Shown: positions 27,590 to 38,011 of the stretch, piece by piece
Position numbering within the stretch: position 1 is the stretch's first letter
Layout: every line of letters starts with the position of its first letter
DNA from: Burkholderiales bacterium
Lineage (GTDB): Bacteria > Pseudomonadota > Gammaproteobacteria > Burkholderiales > Burkholderiaceae_C
Length of the DNA: 64,000 nt
Assembly (NCBI GenBank): GCA_016185015.1
Contig: JACPOI010000002.1
Span: 115,213-179,212, forward strand
Direction of reading: 5' to 3'
The notes under the pieces: model-generated
Seen by the model: only the letters and a program-made list of their open reading frames with translations
Told to the model about the DNA's origin: nothing
Database searches by the model: none
Program-made: the position numbers and the translations under genes

Positions 27590-28681
27590 ATGGCATTCAA
27601 AAAAGAACCCGCGTACACCCATGGCCAGGCGCCGACCACGGCCATCCTCTTGTGCAACCTGGGCACACCCGACGCTCCCACACCCGCCGCGCTGCGGCGT
27701 TACCTGGCCGAGTTCCTGGGAGACCACCGCGTGGTGGAGATTCCCCGGCCGATCTGGTGGCTGATCCTGCACGGCATCATCCTGCGCCTGCGCCCGGCCA
27801 AATCGGCAGCAAAATACGCCACGATCTGGACGCCCGACGGCTCGCCGCTCAAGGTCTGGACCGAAAAGCAGGCGCAAGGCCTGCAGGCGTGGATGCAGCA
27901 GCAGGGCCACCAGGTCACGGTGCGCTACGCCATGCGCTACGGCAACCCGGCCATGGCCGCGCAGCTCGACGCGCTCAAGGCCGAGGGCGCCACCCGCGTG
28001 CTGGTGCTGCCGGCCTACCCGCAGTACTCGGGCACCACCACGGCCAGCGTATTCGATGCCGTCTATCACTGGGCGGATCGCGTGCGCACCATTCCCGAAT
28101 TGCGCTTCATCAACCGCTACCACGACGATGCCGCTTACATCAGCGCACTGGCGCAGCGCATCCGCACCCATTGGCAGGCGCATGGGCAGCCGGACCAGCT
28201 GGTCATGAGCTTTCATGGCGTGCCCGAGCGCACCCTGCACCTGGGTGACCCCTACCACTGCGAGTGCCACAAGACCGCGCGCCTGCTGGCGCAGGAACTG
28301 GGCCTGGGCAAGGAGCAGTACACGGTGACCTTCCAGTCGCGCTTTGGCAAGGCCAAGTGGCTGGAGCCCTATACCGAGCCGACCGTGATCCGGATGGCGC
28401 AGGCCGGTGTCAAGCGCATCGACGTGGTCTGCCCCGGCTTCACCAGTGACTGCCTGGAAACGCTGGAGGAGATCGCACAGGAAGTGCGCGAAGCCTTCCT
28501 GCACGCCGGCGGCGAGGCCTTCCACTACATCCCCTGCCTCAACGACAGCCCCGAGTGGATCGCCGCCATGGGGCATCTGTGTGAACAGCATCTGGGCGGC
28601 TGGCCCACACGCCAGGCCCCGGATGCCGCGGCGCTGGCGGCCTCGCGTGCCGCCGCACTGACGCTCGGCGCCAGGAACTAG
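27590..28681 (+). CDS. hemH: Ferrochelatase
   Basis: 363 aa from ATG 27590. The N-terminal signature is ILLCNLGTPDAP, the catalytic His is in VMSFHGVPERTL, and a C-terminal acidic metal-path element is in CLNDSPEWI. It inserts Fe2+ into protoporphyrin IX, the last step of haem synthesis, at the membrane face. A CECHK segment after the catalytic His adds two Cys. It stands alone on the plus strand. Its stop TAG overlaps the TAG of the convergent kinase gene in a CTAG. Confidence 0.95.
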   Translation: MAFKKEPAYTHGQAPTTAILLCNLGTPDAPTPAALRRYLAEFLGDHRVVEIPRPIWWLILHGIILRLRPAKSAAKYATIWTPDGSPLKVWTEKQAQGLQAWMQQQGHQVTVRYAMRYGNPAMAAQLDALKAEGATRVLVLPAYPQYSGTTTASVFDAVYHWADRVRTIPELRFINRYHDDAAYISALAQRIRTHWQAHGQPDQLVMSFHGVPERTLHLGDPYHCECHKTARLLAQELGLGKEQYTVTFQSRFGKAKWLEPYTEPTVIRMAQAGVKRIDVVCPGFTSDCLETLEEIAQEVREAFLHAGGEAFHYIPCLNDSPEWIAAMGHLCEQHLGGWPTRQAPDAAALAASRAAALTLGARN

Positions 28682-31600
28682 GCAGCGCCGGCGGTCCGGC
28701 CCCTGTCGAGATCCATTTCGGCGCGCAACGCCGCCAGGGTGTCCTGGATCGTGGCCTCGAAACGCTGCTGCCAGTCCTGGGCATCGGCCGGGGCCGTGCC
28801 CTCGCGGCAGGCCGCCTCGGCCGCAGCCGCCAGCGCGGCCAGGCGCGTGGCCCCCACCGTGGCCGCCAGCCCTTTGAGAGAGTGCATGCGCCGCAGCGCC
28901 TCCGGCATCGTCATCGGCTGACGCAGTTCCTGGAGCCAGTCGGCCAGCTGCTGATCCAAGCCCGCCGTGAAGCTGCGCGTGACTTCGTCGAGCAGATCCT
29001 GGTTGCCCCCCAGCCGCCGCACAGCCGCCAGGCGCTCCAGCAAAGGCGCCGCCCCGGATGGCGACACCAGGGCCGGCGTCGGCACGGCAAGCGCCGGGCG
29101 CTCAGCGCCCTGGCCGGTGAATCGCTGCAGCAAATCCACCAATTGGTCGATCTCGAAGGGCTTGCCCACATGCGCGTTCATGCCGGCAGCCAGGCTGCGT
29201 TCGCGATCGGCCGGCATGGCATTGGCCGTCATGGCAATGATGGGCAAGTCCGTCAGTCGGAGTTCGGTGCGGATCAGGCCGGCGGCCGTGAGGCCATCCA
29301 TGACGGGCATCTGCACATCCATCAGCACGGCGTCGAATAGGCGACCTGCGGTCCGGGCCGCCGCCACGGCATCCACGCCTTCCCGTCCGTTGCCGGCGAT
29401 CTGCACCTGCGCGCCCTGGGCCTGCAGCAACTCGGCGGCCACCTGCTGGTTGATCGGGTTGTCCTCCACCAGCAGCAGTCGCTTGCCCGTCAGTCCCCGG
29501 GGCGTTGGCGCGTTCACAGGCGTCTGGATTCCGCCCGCTGCCGCGTCGACCACGGCATCGAGCAGCATGGAGGCGGTCAGCGGCTTGAGCGCGAAGCCGT
29601 CGACCCCTTCGTGCTCCGCTGCCGAACGCACCGACAGCAGGTCCTGGGCGCTGGCCCCCACCAGGATGAGCAGCGGTGCCTGCGGCCCCGAGCCGCAGGA
29701 CTGGCGGACCGTGCGGCACAGGGTCCGTCCGCCCATGCCGGACATCTGCGCGTCGACAAAACAAGCCTGGTAGCCCTGGCCCTGCGCAGCGGCCTGCTGC
29801 AGCAATTGCCGGGCCGCCTCGCCGTCACCGCTCTCCTCCACCGTCCAGCCCAGCTGGCGCCCCATGCCGGCCAGCAGCTGGCGCGCCACCGGGTTGTCAT
29901 CCACCACCAGCACCCTGGGCGGTGTGCCGCCGCTGCGGCCCAGCCAGGGCTGCGCCCGGGACAGCGCAGGCGCCGCCAGCTGCTGCACTGGCGCAGCAGG
30001 GAGCGGCAAGTCGAGGCTGAAGAAAAAGGTGCTGCCCTGCCCTGCTGTGCTCTGGAGTTCCAGCCGCCCGCCCATCATCGCCACCAGGCGCTGACTGATC
30101 GCCAGCCCCAGGCCCGTGCCGCCAAAACGGCGGGTGGTGGAAGACTCGGCCTGCGTGAACCCCTCGAAGATCCTGGCCTGATGCTCCGGTGCAATGCCGA
30201 TGCCGCTGTCACGCACTGCCAGGCGTAGGCGCACCGTGTCGGCCGTGCGGGCCTGCACCCGGATGCTCAACACCACTTGGCCGCGTTCGGTGAACTTGAT
30301 GGCATTGCCGGCCAGGTTGATCAGGATCTGCTTGAGGCGCAGGGCATCCCCGACCAGCTGCGGCGGCGCATCGGGATCGATATCGAACAACACCTCCAGC
30401 GGCCGGCTGTCCAGATTGGCCGAGAGAATGACCGAGAGTTCGCGCAGCAGCTGGTCCAGCGCAAAGGGGTGCGGATCCAGCACCATCTTGCCCGCCTCGA
30501 CCTTGGAGTAATCCAGGATGTCGTTGAGCAAACCGAGCAGCGAACGCGCGGCCCCTTCGGTCTTGGCCGCATAGTCTCGCTGGCGCGGATCGAGCTCGGT
30601 CCCCTGGAGCAGCTGCAACATGCCGAGCACGGCATTGAGCGGCGTGCGGATTTCGTGGCTCATGTTGGCCAGGAACTCTCCCTTCGCCTGCGAAGCGGTC
30701 TCGGCCGCCTCCACCGCCTGCTTGAGCTCGGTGATGTCGATGCGAAAGCCCACGTGGTAACCATCGGGCGTGCGGGCCTCGAGGATGCGCAACCAGCGCC
30801 CGTCGTCCAGGCGCTGCACGACGAACTGCCGGTGCCGGCGATGTGCGGCCAGGCGTTCGGCCATCCACTCGTCAATGCGGCCAATCGCTTCGGGGTACTG
30901 GCCGCGTTCGGCCCCGGTGCGCACGATGTCCTCGAAACGGGCACCGGGCACGATCAGGTCGGCCGAGGTCTGGTAGAGCGCGCGGTACTTTTCATTGCAG
31001 TAAAGCAGGCGGTCTTCCTGGTCGTAGATGACAAAGGCCTCGTCCAGCGCGTCCATGGCGCTGTGCAGGATGCGTTTGTACTCCTCCAGCTCCTGCTTGT
31101 TGCGATGTTCGGTCGTGACGTCGGTGTAGGTGGTGACGAAGCCGCCCCCGGGCAGGTTGGCCCCACGCACCTCCAGGATGGATCCGTTCGGGCGCTCGCG
31201 CCGGAACAGGTGCGGTTGCGGGTTGCGCGCGCGCTGCAGCAGGATATCGACCTTGGTGTCTCCCTGCGGGCCGTACTCGCCGCGCTGCGCATTCAGGCGG
31301 ATGATGGATTCGAAGGACAGGGGCGGGCGTTCGAGCAGCGCCGGCGGCACATCGAGCAGGGACAGGAACAGGCTGTTGTAGATCGGAATGTTCAGCTCGC
31401 TGTCCACCACGCTCAGGCCACAGGGGATGTTTTCGATGATGGTGCGCATCAGCTCATTGCCGTGGCGCAGGTCCGTGACGGCCTGCCGCAAGGCCGTCAC
31501 GTCGGTGCGGATCGAGATGTAGTGCTCCACCACGCCCGCGGCGTCGGTAAACGGCATGATCAGCGTGTCAACCCAGTACAGGTGTCCATCCTTGGCCCGG

Positions 31601-33342
31601 TTGCAGACCTCGCCGCGCCAGATCCGCCCTTCGATCAGCGTAGCCCAGATCCGTGGCCAGAGATCTGCCTCCTGCACCCCGGACTTCAGGATGCGGTGGT
31701 TCTGCCCGATCAGTTCCTCGCGGCTGTAGCCGCTGATGTTCTCGAAAAACGCGTTGACCTGGGTGATGCGCCCCAGACGATCGGTCATCGAGACAATGGC
31801 GAACTCGTCGATGGCCCGCCTCAACTGCTCGTTGTAGCTCAAGGCCCGTTGCAGGGCCTTTTCGCGGCTGAGCCGCTCGGTGATGTCGCGCTCCACGGCC
31901 ATGAAACCGCTGAGCTGGCCGGCCTCGTCGTACAGCGGCTGGATTTCCAGATCCAGCCAGTATTCGTGACCATCCTTGTGGCGGTTCAGGATCTCGACAC
32001 GGCAGGGCTCGAGCGCCCGAAGGTGACGTGCCAGACGGGCGACGGTTTCGGGATCGGTCTTTGGTGATTGCAGCAGATGGCCGGGTTTCTGACCCAGGGA
32101 CTCCTGCAGGCTGTAGCCGCTGATGCGGGTATAGGCTTCGTTGACCCAGGTCACGCGCCCCTGCGGATCGGTGATGATCACCGCATCGGTCGTGTGGCGG
32201 GTCACCCGGGCCAGGCGCTCCAGTTCGACCGTCATTTGCCCGGCCAGCCGCTGGGCACGCTGGCGCGCGCTGGCCAGGAGCCAGACCACCCAGGCCAGCA
32301 GCCCGCTCAGCACGAATCCCCCGATGCCGCTACCGATCAGCACGCCCGTGTTGATGCTGCTCTCCAAGGCAGGCAGGGTGTTGGCCCGCAGGGTCAGCAC
32401 CCTGCCACCGATCAGCAGTGGCTTGAGCGACGTCAGGCGGGGCTGACGGTTGACCGAAGCATCCGAGGCCTGCGAACTGAAGAGCGTGGTGCTCTCGCCC
32501 TGGGGCCCGGTTTCAAGAATCTGGAACTCCAGGCCGGTGTTGCGCAGGTTCTGCAGGCCGGGCTGCATCAGTTCTTCCATCACGATCGGCGCATAGACCA
32601 GGCCCCGCAGGGCGGCAAACCGCTGCGCTTCGGTCCCCAGCGGCATGCCGGGCCGATAGACCGGCGCCAGGTACAGAAAGCCTGGCCTGGCCTGGCCGTC
32701 CTGGGCGAGCCGGATCGCTGCGCTGAGGGACGTGGTGCCGGTCCGCACGGCACGCTCCACCGCCTCGCGACGCACCGCCTCGGCGCCAACATCGAGGCCC
32801 CGGGCCTCGCGGTTACGCGCCAGCGGCTCGATCAGCTTGATCACATACAGGTCCTCGGCATTCCCGCTGGTCTTCAGCTCGAAATCCGGTGCGGCGTCGG
32901 CGCGCTCGCGCTGCACAAAAGCCGCCACTTGCCTGCGCGGCACCCGCTCGATGAAGCCGAAGCCCCGGACACCCGGGATATCCACGTCGAGCCGACGCTC
33001 TGCGACATAGGCCGCAAACTGGGTGCGGCGCACGGGATCGATGGCCGCGTACATGCCGCGCGTGCCGCCCAGTCCGTTGGACACCAGCTGGAAACGACGC
33101 TCGATGTTGTCGACCAGGCTGTCCACCTCGTCATCGAAATGGATCTGCAGGCGTTCGGTTTGATGCATCGCCTCCATGCGCACCAGCGATGCCGTCAACA
33201 CGCTGCCCAGCAGCAGGATCAGCAAGGGCAAGGAGACCGGATGCCGGACCCAGGCCGCACCCGCGCCAAGGCGGAATGGGAACCAGGATGCCGAAGGGAG
33301 GCTGGTGGAAGTGGTGCGGTGCGGGTCAGCGGACTGCTTCAT
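28678..33342 (-). CDS. CHASE-PAS hybrid histidine kinase with two receivers and HPt
   Basis: 1554 aa from ATG 33342; a TTG at 33423 is an alternative. TM1 36-54, periplasmic CHASE domain about 85-270, TM2 334-357. Four PAS segments lie at about 380-490, 505-620, 632-748 and 755-875. HisKA has His896 (SHEIRTP) and the HATPase spans about 1000-1112. Two receiver domains carry Asp1197 and Asp1342, and a C-terminal HPt carries His1487 (MHSLKG). It is a complete internal phosphorelay, except that no output regulator is adjacent. REC1 has a shortened or divergent core ([11 protein letters not shown]) but keeps its Asp. It probably senses a periplasmic small ligand plus a cytosolic cue. Confidence 0.92.
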   Translation of the reverse strand: MKQSADPHRTTSTSLPSASWFPFRLGAGAAWVRHPVSLPLLILLLGSVLTASLVRMEAMHQTERLQIHFDDEVDSLVDNIERRFQLVSNGLGGTRGMYAAIDPVRRTQFAAYVAERRLDVDIPGVRGFGFIERVPRRQVAAFVQRERADAAPDFELKTSGNAEDLYVIKLIEPLARNREARGLDVGAEAVRREAVERAVRTGTTSLSAAIRLAQDGQARPGFLYLAPVYRPGMPLGTEAQRFAALRGLVYAPIVMEELMQPGLQNLRNTGLEFQILETGPQGESTTLFSSQASDASVNRQPRLTSLKPLLIGGRVLTLRANTLPALESSINTGVLIGSGIGGFVLSGLLAWVVWLLASARQRAQRLAGQMTVELERLARVTRHTTDAVIITDPQGRVTWVNEAYTRISGYSLQESLGQKPGHLLQSPKTDPETVARLARHLRALEPCRVEILNRHKDGHEYWLDLEIQPLYDEAGQLSGFMAVERDITERLSREKALQRALSYNEQLRRAIDEFAIVSMTDRLGRITQVNAFFENISGYSREELIGQNHRILKSGVQEADLWPRIWATLIEGRIWRGEVCNRAKDGHLYWVDTLIMPFTDAAGVVEHYISIRTDVTALRQAVTDLRHGNELMRTIIENIPCGLSVVDSELNIPIYNSLFLSLLDVPPALLERPPLSFESIIRLNAQRGEYGPQGDTKVDILLQRARNPQPHLFRRERPNGSILEVRGANLPGGGFVTTYTDVTTEHRNKQELEEYKRILHSAMDALDEAFVIYDQEDRLLYCNEKYRALYQTSADLIVPGARFEDIVRTGAERGQYPEAIGRIDEWMAERLAAHRRHRQFVVQRLDDGRWLRILEARTPDGYHVGFRIDITELKQAVEAAETASQAKGEFLANMSHEIRTPLNAVLGMLQLLQGTELDPRQRDYAAKTEGAARSLLGLLNDILDYSKVEAGKMVLDPHPFALDQLLRELSVILSANLDSRPLEVLFDIDPDAPPQLVGDALRLKQILINLAGNAIKFTERGQVVLSIRVQARTADTVRLRLAVRDSGIGIAPEHQARIFEGFTQAESSTTRRFGGTGLGLAISQRLVAMMGGRLELQSTAGQGSTFFFSLDLPLPAAPVQQLAAPALSRAQPWLGRSGGTPPRVLVVDDNPVARQLLAGMGRQLGWTVEESGDGEAARQLLQQAAAQGQGYQACFVDAQMSGMGGRTLCRTVRQSCGSGPQAPLLILVGASAQDLLSVRSAAEHEGVDGFALKPLTASMLLDAVVDAAAGGIQTPVNAPTPRGLTGKRLLLVEDNPINQQVAAELLQAQGAQVQIAGNGREGVDAVAAARTAGRLFDAVLMDVQMPVMDGLTAAGLIRTELRLTDLPIIAMTANAMPADRERSLAAGMNAHVGKPFEIDQLVDLLQRFTGQGAERPALAVPTPALVSPSGAAPLLERLAAVRRLGGNQDLLDEVTRSFTAGLDQQLADWLQELRQPMTMPEALRRMHSLKGLAATVGATRLAALAAAAEAACREGTAPADAQDWQQRFEATIQDTLAALRAEMDLDRGRTAGAA

Positions 33343-33519
33343 GTCGCAGGCAGGAATGTGATGATCACGCCCTGCAGGTAGATTCTCGCCACCCGGCGAA
33401 AAGTCGGGCTTGAGATGGATCAAGAACGTCCCACGGGGTCTGCGTACACGATAGCAGAGTTCCTGCGACGGCGATCGTGTCGGCCCAGCCCCGTACGGAC
33501 CCTGCCACTGTCGCCGCGC

Positions 33520-34176
33520 TCAAGACTTCCGGGGAGGCCGCAGGGATGCGTAGGCCGGCCGGCTCAGACATTGCTGCAACCAGGCGCTGACCAGGGGGAA
33601 CTGCGCCATCAAGTCGCGGGCGGCACGCACCCACAGCAACACGCTGGCCACGCAGAGGTCGGCCACGGTGAAACGTGCCGCGGCAAGATGGGACTCGCCC
33701 CGCGCCTGCTGCTGTGCCAGGTGCTGCTCCAGCACGCGCAAGGGCACCTTCAGGCGCGACTCGGCCGCGTTTGCGAGTTCGGGCTTGCGCTGCTCGACCG
33801 GCATCGATAGGCGATGCATGAGCACGGTGAGCGCATCCTTCTCCACCTCGGTCACGGTCCAGAAGCTCCAACGCAGGGCCTCGGCATCCTCGCGCGGCGT
33901 GGCCGGTACCAGGTTGAGGCCATCGGGCTGGCCGTGCTGGCGCGCAATGTAAAGCGCGCAGGCCATGCTCTCCCAGACCGTCACATCGCCCTCGGGCCGG
34001 TGGTCCACGACCACCGGAATATGGCCGTTGGGGTTGAGCGCCAGGAATTCCGGCGTGCGCGTGGTGCCCGCCCTGTAGTCCGTCTGCACGTGCTCGAACG
34101 CCAGGCCGAGCTCAGTGGCCACCCAGAGCGGCCGGACCGTGCGGGACACCTGGATGCCGTAGATCGTCAAAGCCAT
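33520..34176 (-). CDS. Glutathione S-transferase family protein
   Basis: 218 aa. N-terminal thioredoxin-like domain with the cis-Pro motif NPNGHIPVVVD and the GSH gamma-glutamyl contact ESMACALYIA. An all-helical C-terminal domain starts near residue 95. GAGGAG lies close before ATG 34176. Substrate unknown. It stands alone between the kinase and the ABC-transporter operon. Confidence 0.9.
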   Translation of the reverse strand: MALTIYGIQVSRTVRPLWVATELGLAFEHVQTDYRAGTTRTPEFLALNPNGHIPVVVDHRPEGDVTVWESMACALYIARQHGQPDGLNLVPATPREDAEALRWSFWTVTEVEKDALTVLMHRLSMPVEQRKPELANAAESRLKVPLRVLEQHLAQQQARGESHLAAARFTVADLCVASVLLWVRAARDLMAQFPLVSAWLQQCLSRPAYASLRPPRKS

Positions 34177-34282
34177 GAAGTCTCCTCAATTGGACAGCCC
34201 GCATTGTGCCCAATGCGTCGGGCGCAGAAGGGGCGGAGGAATCGCCGCGACCGGGTCGCGCAGCAGATCTGTCCGCAAGTTC

Positions 34283-35152
34283 TCAGTCGTGGCGTCGTAT
34301 GAAGTCCAGCACCGCGTCGAGCTGTTCTGGCACGTTAAGCGCCGGCGCGTGGCCACAGCCGGGCACCTCGATCACCTGCAGGCGGCCACCACGGCCCGGG
34401 CCCCTTGTGCGCATGTGCTCCACCGTCTCGCGCAGCACAAGATCTGATTCAGCACCACGCAGCAAGAGTGTCGGGGTGTCGACCTGGTCGTAGTGCTCCC
34501 AGAGCAGGTAGTCATCCGGGTAGTGGACGAACTGCTGCACCATCGCCGGGTCGTAGTGCGGGGTCACCCGGCCGTCGGGCAGACGGCGCGTCGACGTCTC
34601 GGTCAGGCGGCGCCACTGCGCGTCGCTGAGCCAGCCGAAGGGCTTGTAGGCCTGGCGGAAGAACGCTTCCAGCTCGCAGACCGTCGCGAAAGCCGGCGGG
34701 TTGCCGGCATAGGCACGGATGCGGGCGATGGCGGCATCCGCCAGCTGCGGCGCGTTGTCGTTGAGCACCAGGCTGCGGATGCGGGCCTTGAGTTGCGGCT
34801 GCAGGCGGCCTGCGGCGCACACCGTGCCGATGGCCCCCCCCATGGAGGTGCCCACCCAATGCGCCGAGGCAATGCCCAGTTGTTCGAACAGATCGGCCGC
34901 CAGGCGCGCGTAGAAGGCCAGGTTGTATTCCTGCTGCGGCTGAGGGCTCCACTGGCTCAGGCCGCGGCCCAGGGTGTCAGGGCAGATCACGCGGTAGCCC
35001 TGGGCGCTCAGGTGTATGGCCAGCTCGTCCATGTCGCGCCCGGTGCGCGCCAGGCCATGCCAGGCGATCACGGTCGGGGCATTGTCAGCGCCCCACGCCA
35101 TGTAGTGAATCTCACGGCCCGCCAACGTCAGGTAATTCGACCGGGGAGTCAT
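34283..35152 (-). CDS. Alpha/beta hydrolase linked to ABC importer
   Basis: 289 aa. Nucleophile elbow GTSMGG with Ser103, acid Asp in GAESDLVL, His in GCGHAPALN; the oxyanion segment HGLART is also clear. No signal peptide, so cytosolic. The start overlaps the upstream permease stop as ATGA, so it is the last gene of the importer operon. It may hydrolyse an ester, lactone or C-C bond in the imported substrate. That is inference from linkage. Confidence 0.9.
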   Translation of the reverse strand: MTPRSNYLTLAGREIHYMAWGADNAPTVIAWHGLARTGRDMDELAIHLSAQGYRVICPDTLGRGLSQWSPQPQQEYNLAFYARLAADLFEQLGIASAHWVGTSMGGAIGTVCAAGRLQPQLKARIRSLVLNDNAPQLADAAIARIRAYAGNPPAFATVCELEAFFRQAYKPFGWLSDAQWRRLTETSTRRLPDGRVTPHYDPAMVQQFVHYPDDYLLWEHYDQVDTPTLLLRGAESDLVLRETVEHMRTRGPGRGGRLQVIEVPGCGHAPALNVPEQLDAVLDFIRRHD

Positions 35153-36237
35153 CGTGCCGCCCCCCTTGCCATCCGCCGGGCAGATGCCGCCCGCAAACGT
35201 CCCACGACCCCGGTGGGGAAGTAGTAAACCGACAGGACAAAAAGCAGACCGAGCCAGAGCAACCAGCGGTCGGGGGAAAGCAAGGCGGCCAGCAGCGGCA
35301 CGCCGGCAGCGGCCTCGCTGCCCAGACGCAGGAGGTCCTGCAGATAACTCTGCGCCACCACGAACAGCGCCGCGCCGATGGCTGAGCCGTAGATCGTGCC
35401 CATGCCGCCGATCACCACGATCAGCAGCACGTCCATCATGATTTCGAAGGAAAGCGAGGTGTCCGGCCCGTTGTAGCGCAGCCAGAGCGCCAGCATGGCG
35501 CCGGCCAGGCAGGCGAACAGCGCCGAGAGCACGCTGGACAGCGTGCGGTAGACCACCACGCGGTAGCCCAGGGCTTCGGCACGGAACTCGTTTTCGCGGA
35601 TCGCCTGCAGCACACGGCCGAAAGGCGAGTTGACGATGCGCAGCAGGGCCAGCAGCAGCACCAGGGCCACGACGAAGAGCAAGTAGTAGGTGATCAGCTT
35701 GCCGTCGATGCTGGTGCCCAGCACCGGCGCCTCGAACAACTCGAAGCTGGGTGACAGCACCTGCGGCAGCTTGAAGCTCAGGCCGTCCTCGCCGCCGGTG
35801 AACTCCGACAGCTGCGAGGCCAGGGTCTGGAAGGCCGAGGCCACGGCCAGCGTGATCATGGCGAAGAAGATGGCCCGCACGCGCAGCGAGAACAGGCCGA
35901 TCACCAGGGCCAGCAGCAGCGTGAGCGCCAGCGCGCTCATCAGCCCCACTGCCAGCGCTGCCCAGGTCGGGCCCATGTGCGTGGTGGCAATCGCAATGCC
36001 GTAGGCTCCGATGCCAAAGAACATGGTGTGCGCAAAGCTGACGATGCCGGTGTAACCCAGCAGCAGGTCGAAGCTGGCCACCAGCACCACGAAGATCAGG
36101 ATCTTGGCCGCCACGTTGAGCGCCTTGACGCCAGGCACGATGAAGGGGGCGACGGCCAGGGCCAGCAGCAGCAGGACCAGCAGCACGGCCAGGATGCGGC
36201 TGCGTGGGAGGTCGTTGGAGATGAGTCGAGCAAGCAT
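35149..36237 (-). CDS. Branched-chain-type ABC transporter permease (LivM family)
   Basis: 362 aa with about nine hydrophobic helices and the LivM/BPD_transp_2 signature region (TGIVSFAHTMFFGIGAYG; later RENEFRAEALGY, the cytoplasmic coupling element). It is one half of the membrane channel. It lies 10 bp after the LivH-type partner and overlaps the hydrolase downstream. The Arg-rich C-terminus is common in LivM. Confidence 0.93.
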   Translation of the reverse strand: MLARLISNDLPRSRILAVLLVLLLLALAVAPFIVPGVKALNVAAKILIFVVLVASFDLLLGYTGIVSFAHTMFFGIGAYGIAIATTHMGPTWAALAVGLMSALALTLLLALVIGLFSLRVRAIFFAMITLAVASAFQTLASQLSEFTGGEDGLSFKLPQVLSPSFELFEAPVLGTSIDGKLITYYLLFVVALVLLLALLRIVNSPFGRVLQAIRENEFRAEALGYRVVVYRTLSSVLSALFACLAGAMLALWLRYNGPDTSLSFEIMMDVLLIVVIGGMGTIYGSAIGAALFVVAQSYLQDLLRLGSEAAAGVPLLAALLSPDRWLLWLGLLFVLSVYYFPTGVVGRLRAASARRMARGAAR

Positions 36238-36247
36238 GTGTTGCTCC

Positions 36248-37228
36248 TTAACGGTTGGCCACGGGATAGACCCCCTGCGGACGCCACAACAGGATGGCGA
36301 CCATCAGCGCGATGTTGGAGAACAGCGCTACCTTCGGGACAAGGAAACCGGTGTAGTTCGCCATCAGGCCCACCAGCAAGGCGCCTATCAGGGCGCCCGT
36401 CGTGGATCCCAAACCACCGATGATGATGACGATGAAGATCAGCACATTGACCTGCGCGCCCATCTGCGGGATGACACTCTGCTGGTACAGGCCCCACATC
36501 ACGCCGCCCAGACCGGCCAGGGCGCTGCCCATGACAAACACACCGACAAAAAGCCGGCGGATGCGGTAACCCAGGGCCTCGACCATTTCGCGGTCCTGCA
36601 CACCCGCGCGGATCAGCAGGCCGATTTTGGTGCGCGACAAGGTCCAGGCCTGCGCTGCGAAAACAGCCAGGCCGACCACCACGGCGATCAGGCGGTATTT
36701 CTCGACCGCAGCATCACCCAGCAGCACAGCGCCGCGCATGGCTTCGGGCAGGGGCAAGGCGATCTGCTGCGGGCCCCAGATCACCTTGATCAGGTCCTCG
36801 CCGATGATCATGCCACCCATGGTGATGAGGATCTGCTTGAGGTGCTGGCCGTAGACCGGCCGCACGATGTAACGTTCGAAGGCCAGGCCGACCGCACCCG
36901 CCACGAGCATGGCCACCACCATGGCGGGCAGCACCGCCAGCAGGTTGCGCCACAACTCCTGCGAACCGGTCCAGTCGCCCATCAGGCCCAGCACGCTGGT
37001 GGCGACGAAGGCACCCAGGGCGATGAAAACGCCGTGGCCGAAGTTCAGCACGTCCATCAGGCCAAAAACCAGGGTCAGGCCCGAGGCGATGATGAAAACG
37101 ATCATGCCCATGGCCAGACCCGCCACGGTGAGTGTGAGCCAGGTCGAGCCCGAGCCGATCAAGGGAAGCGCGGCCAGCGCCAGCACGGGCACCAGCAGCA
37201 GGGGCTTGTAGTCAAAGTCTTTCTTCAT
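36248..37228 (-). CDS. Branched-chain-type ABC transporter permease (LivH family)
   Basis: 326 aa polytopic membrane protein with about eight helices. LivH motifs include LMDVLNFGHGVFIALGAF and the coupling segment DREMVEALGYRIRRLF. It pairs with the LivM-type permease. Its start overlaps the LivF-type ATPase stop by 4 bp, indicating a single operon. Confidence 0.93.
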   Translation of the reverse strand: MKKDFDYKPLLLVPVLALAALPLIGSGSTWLTLTVAGLAMGMIVFIIASGLTLVFGLMDVLNFGHGVFIALGAFVATSVLGLMGDWTGSQELWRNLLAVLPAMVVAMLVAGAVGLAFERYIVRPVYGQHLKQILITMGGMIIGEDLIKVIWGPQQIALPLPEAMRGAVLLGDAAVEKYRLIAVVVGLAVFAAQAWTLSRTKIGLLIRAGVQDREMVEALGYRIRRLFVGVFVMGSALAGLGGVMWGLYQQSVIPQMGAQVNVLIFIVIIIGGLGSTTGALIGALLVGLMANYTGFLVPKVALFSNIALMVAILLWRPQGVYPVANR

Positions 37229-37950
37229 AGCGCCAGCCCCAGCAGCGACTGCTGCAGCTCCTCGTCACCGGCCAGTGCCTGCATGGTCCCGGCGTGGACC
37301 ACACGGCCGTTGTCCATCACGGCCACGCTGTCGCCCAGGCGTTTGGCAAAGTTGATGTTCTGCTCGACCAGCAGGATGGTCACACCGCTGGCCTTGAGTT
37401 GCTGGAAGGCCGCGATCATGTTGTCGATCATCACGGGCGCCAGACCCTTGCTGGGTTCGTCCACGATCAACAGGCGACGCGGTTCGACGATGGCGCGCGA
37501 GACCGCCAGCATCTGCTTTTGCCCGCCCGAAAGCTTGCCGGCCGGGTGGTTCCAGAACTTCTCCACGGCGGGAAAGAGCTTGAAGATCCACTGCAGGCGC
37601 TCCTCGTCCATCTCGCTGGCGCGGCGCGCGCGGCGCGCGGCCAGCAGCATGTTTTCCTTGACCGTGAGGTCGGCAAAGATGCCCATGTTCTCGGGCACGT
37701 AGGCGATGTCCAGCGCGGCGATGGTCGGCGTGTGCTGGGTCGTGATGTCCCGGCCGTCGAAAGTGATGCGTCCTTGCGAGGCAGACCACAGGCCCATGAT
37801 GGTGCGCAGTGTGGTGGTCTTGCCCGCGCCATTGCGGCCCAGCAGCAGGGTGAGCTGGCCACGTGGCACCTGCAGGTCCACGCCGTGCAGGATGTGATAG
37901 GCCCCGATGTGGGTGTGCACCCCTTCAAGCTTCAGAAGGACGTCGCTCAT
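37225..37950 (-). CDS. ABC transporter ATP-binding protein (LivF family)
   Basis: 241 aa from ATG 37950, with GGAGG seven nt upstream. Walker A GRNGAGKTT, signature LSGGQKQMLA, Walker B LLIVDEPSKGLAP and the switch His region are all present. It is the shorter of the two ATPases, lacking the LivG extension. It energises import through the LivH/LivM pair. Confidence 0.95.
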   Translation of the reverse strand: MSDVLLKLEGVHTHIGAYHILHGVDLQVPRGQLTLLLGRNGAGKTTTLRTIMGLWSASQGRITFDGRDITTQHTPTIAALDIAYVPENMGIFADLTVKENMLLAARRARRASEMDEERLQWIFKLFPAVEKFWNHPAGKLSGGQKQMLAVSRAIVEPRRLLIVDEPSKGLAPVMIDNMIAAFQQLKASGVTILLVEQNINFAKRLGDSVAVMDNGRVVHAGTMQALAGDEELQQSLLGLAL

Positions 37951-38011
37951 TCGATAACCTCCGTGCTCCGCACTGCGGTGCGAGCCCTCTTCGGAGCGGC
38001 CGTGCGCGAGC

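Noticed and set aside
33343..33423. TTG start of the hybrid kinase with 27 extra residues
   Set aside because: Extra residues are not part of any domain and TTG is a weak start; ATG 33342 gives the normal pre-TM length. Neither start has a clear ribosome site, so it is kept only as an alternative.
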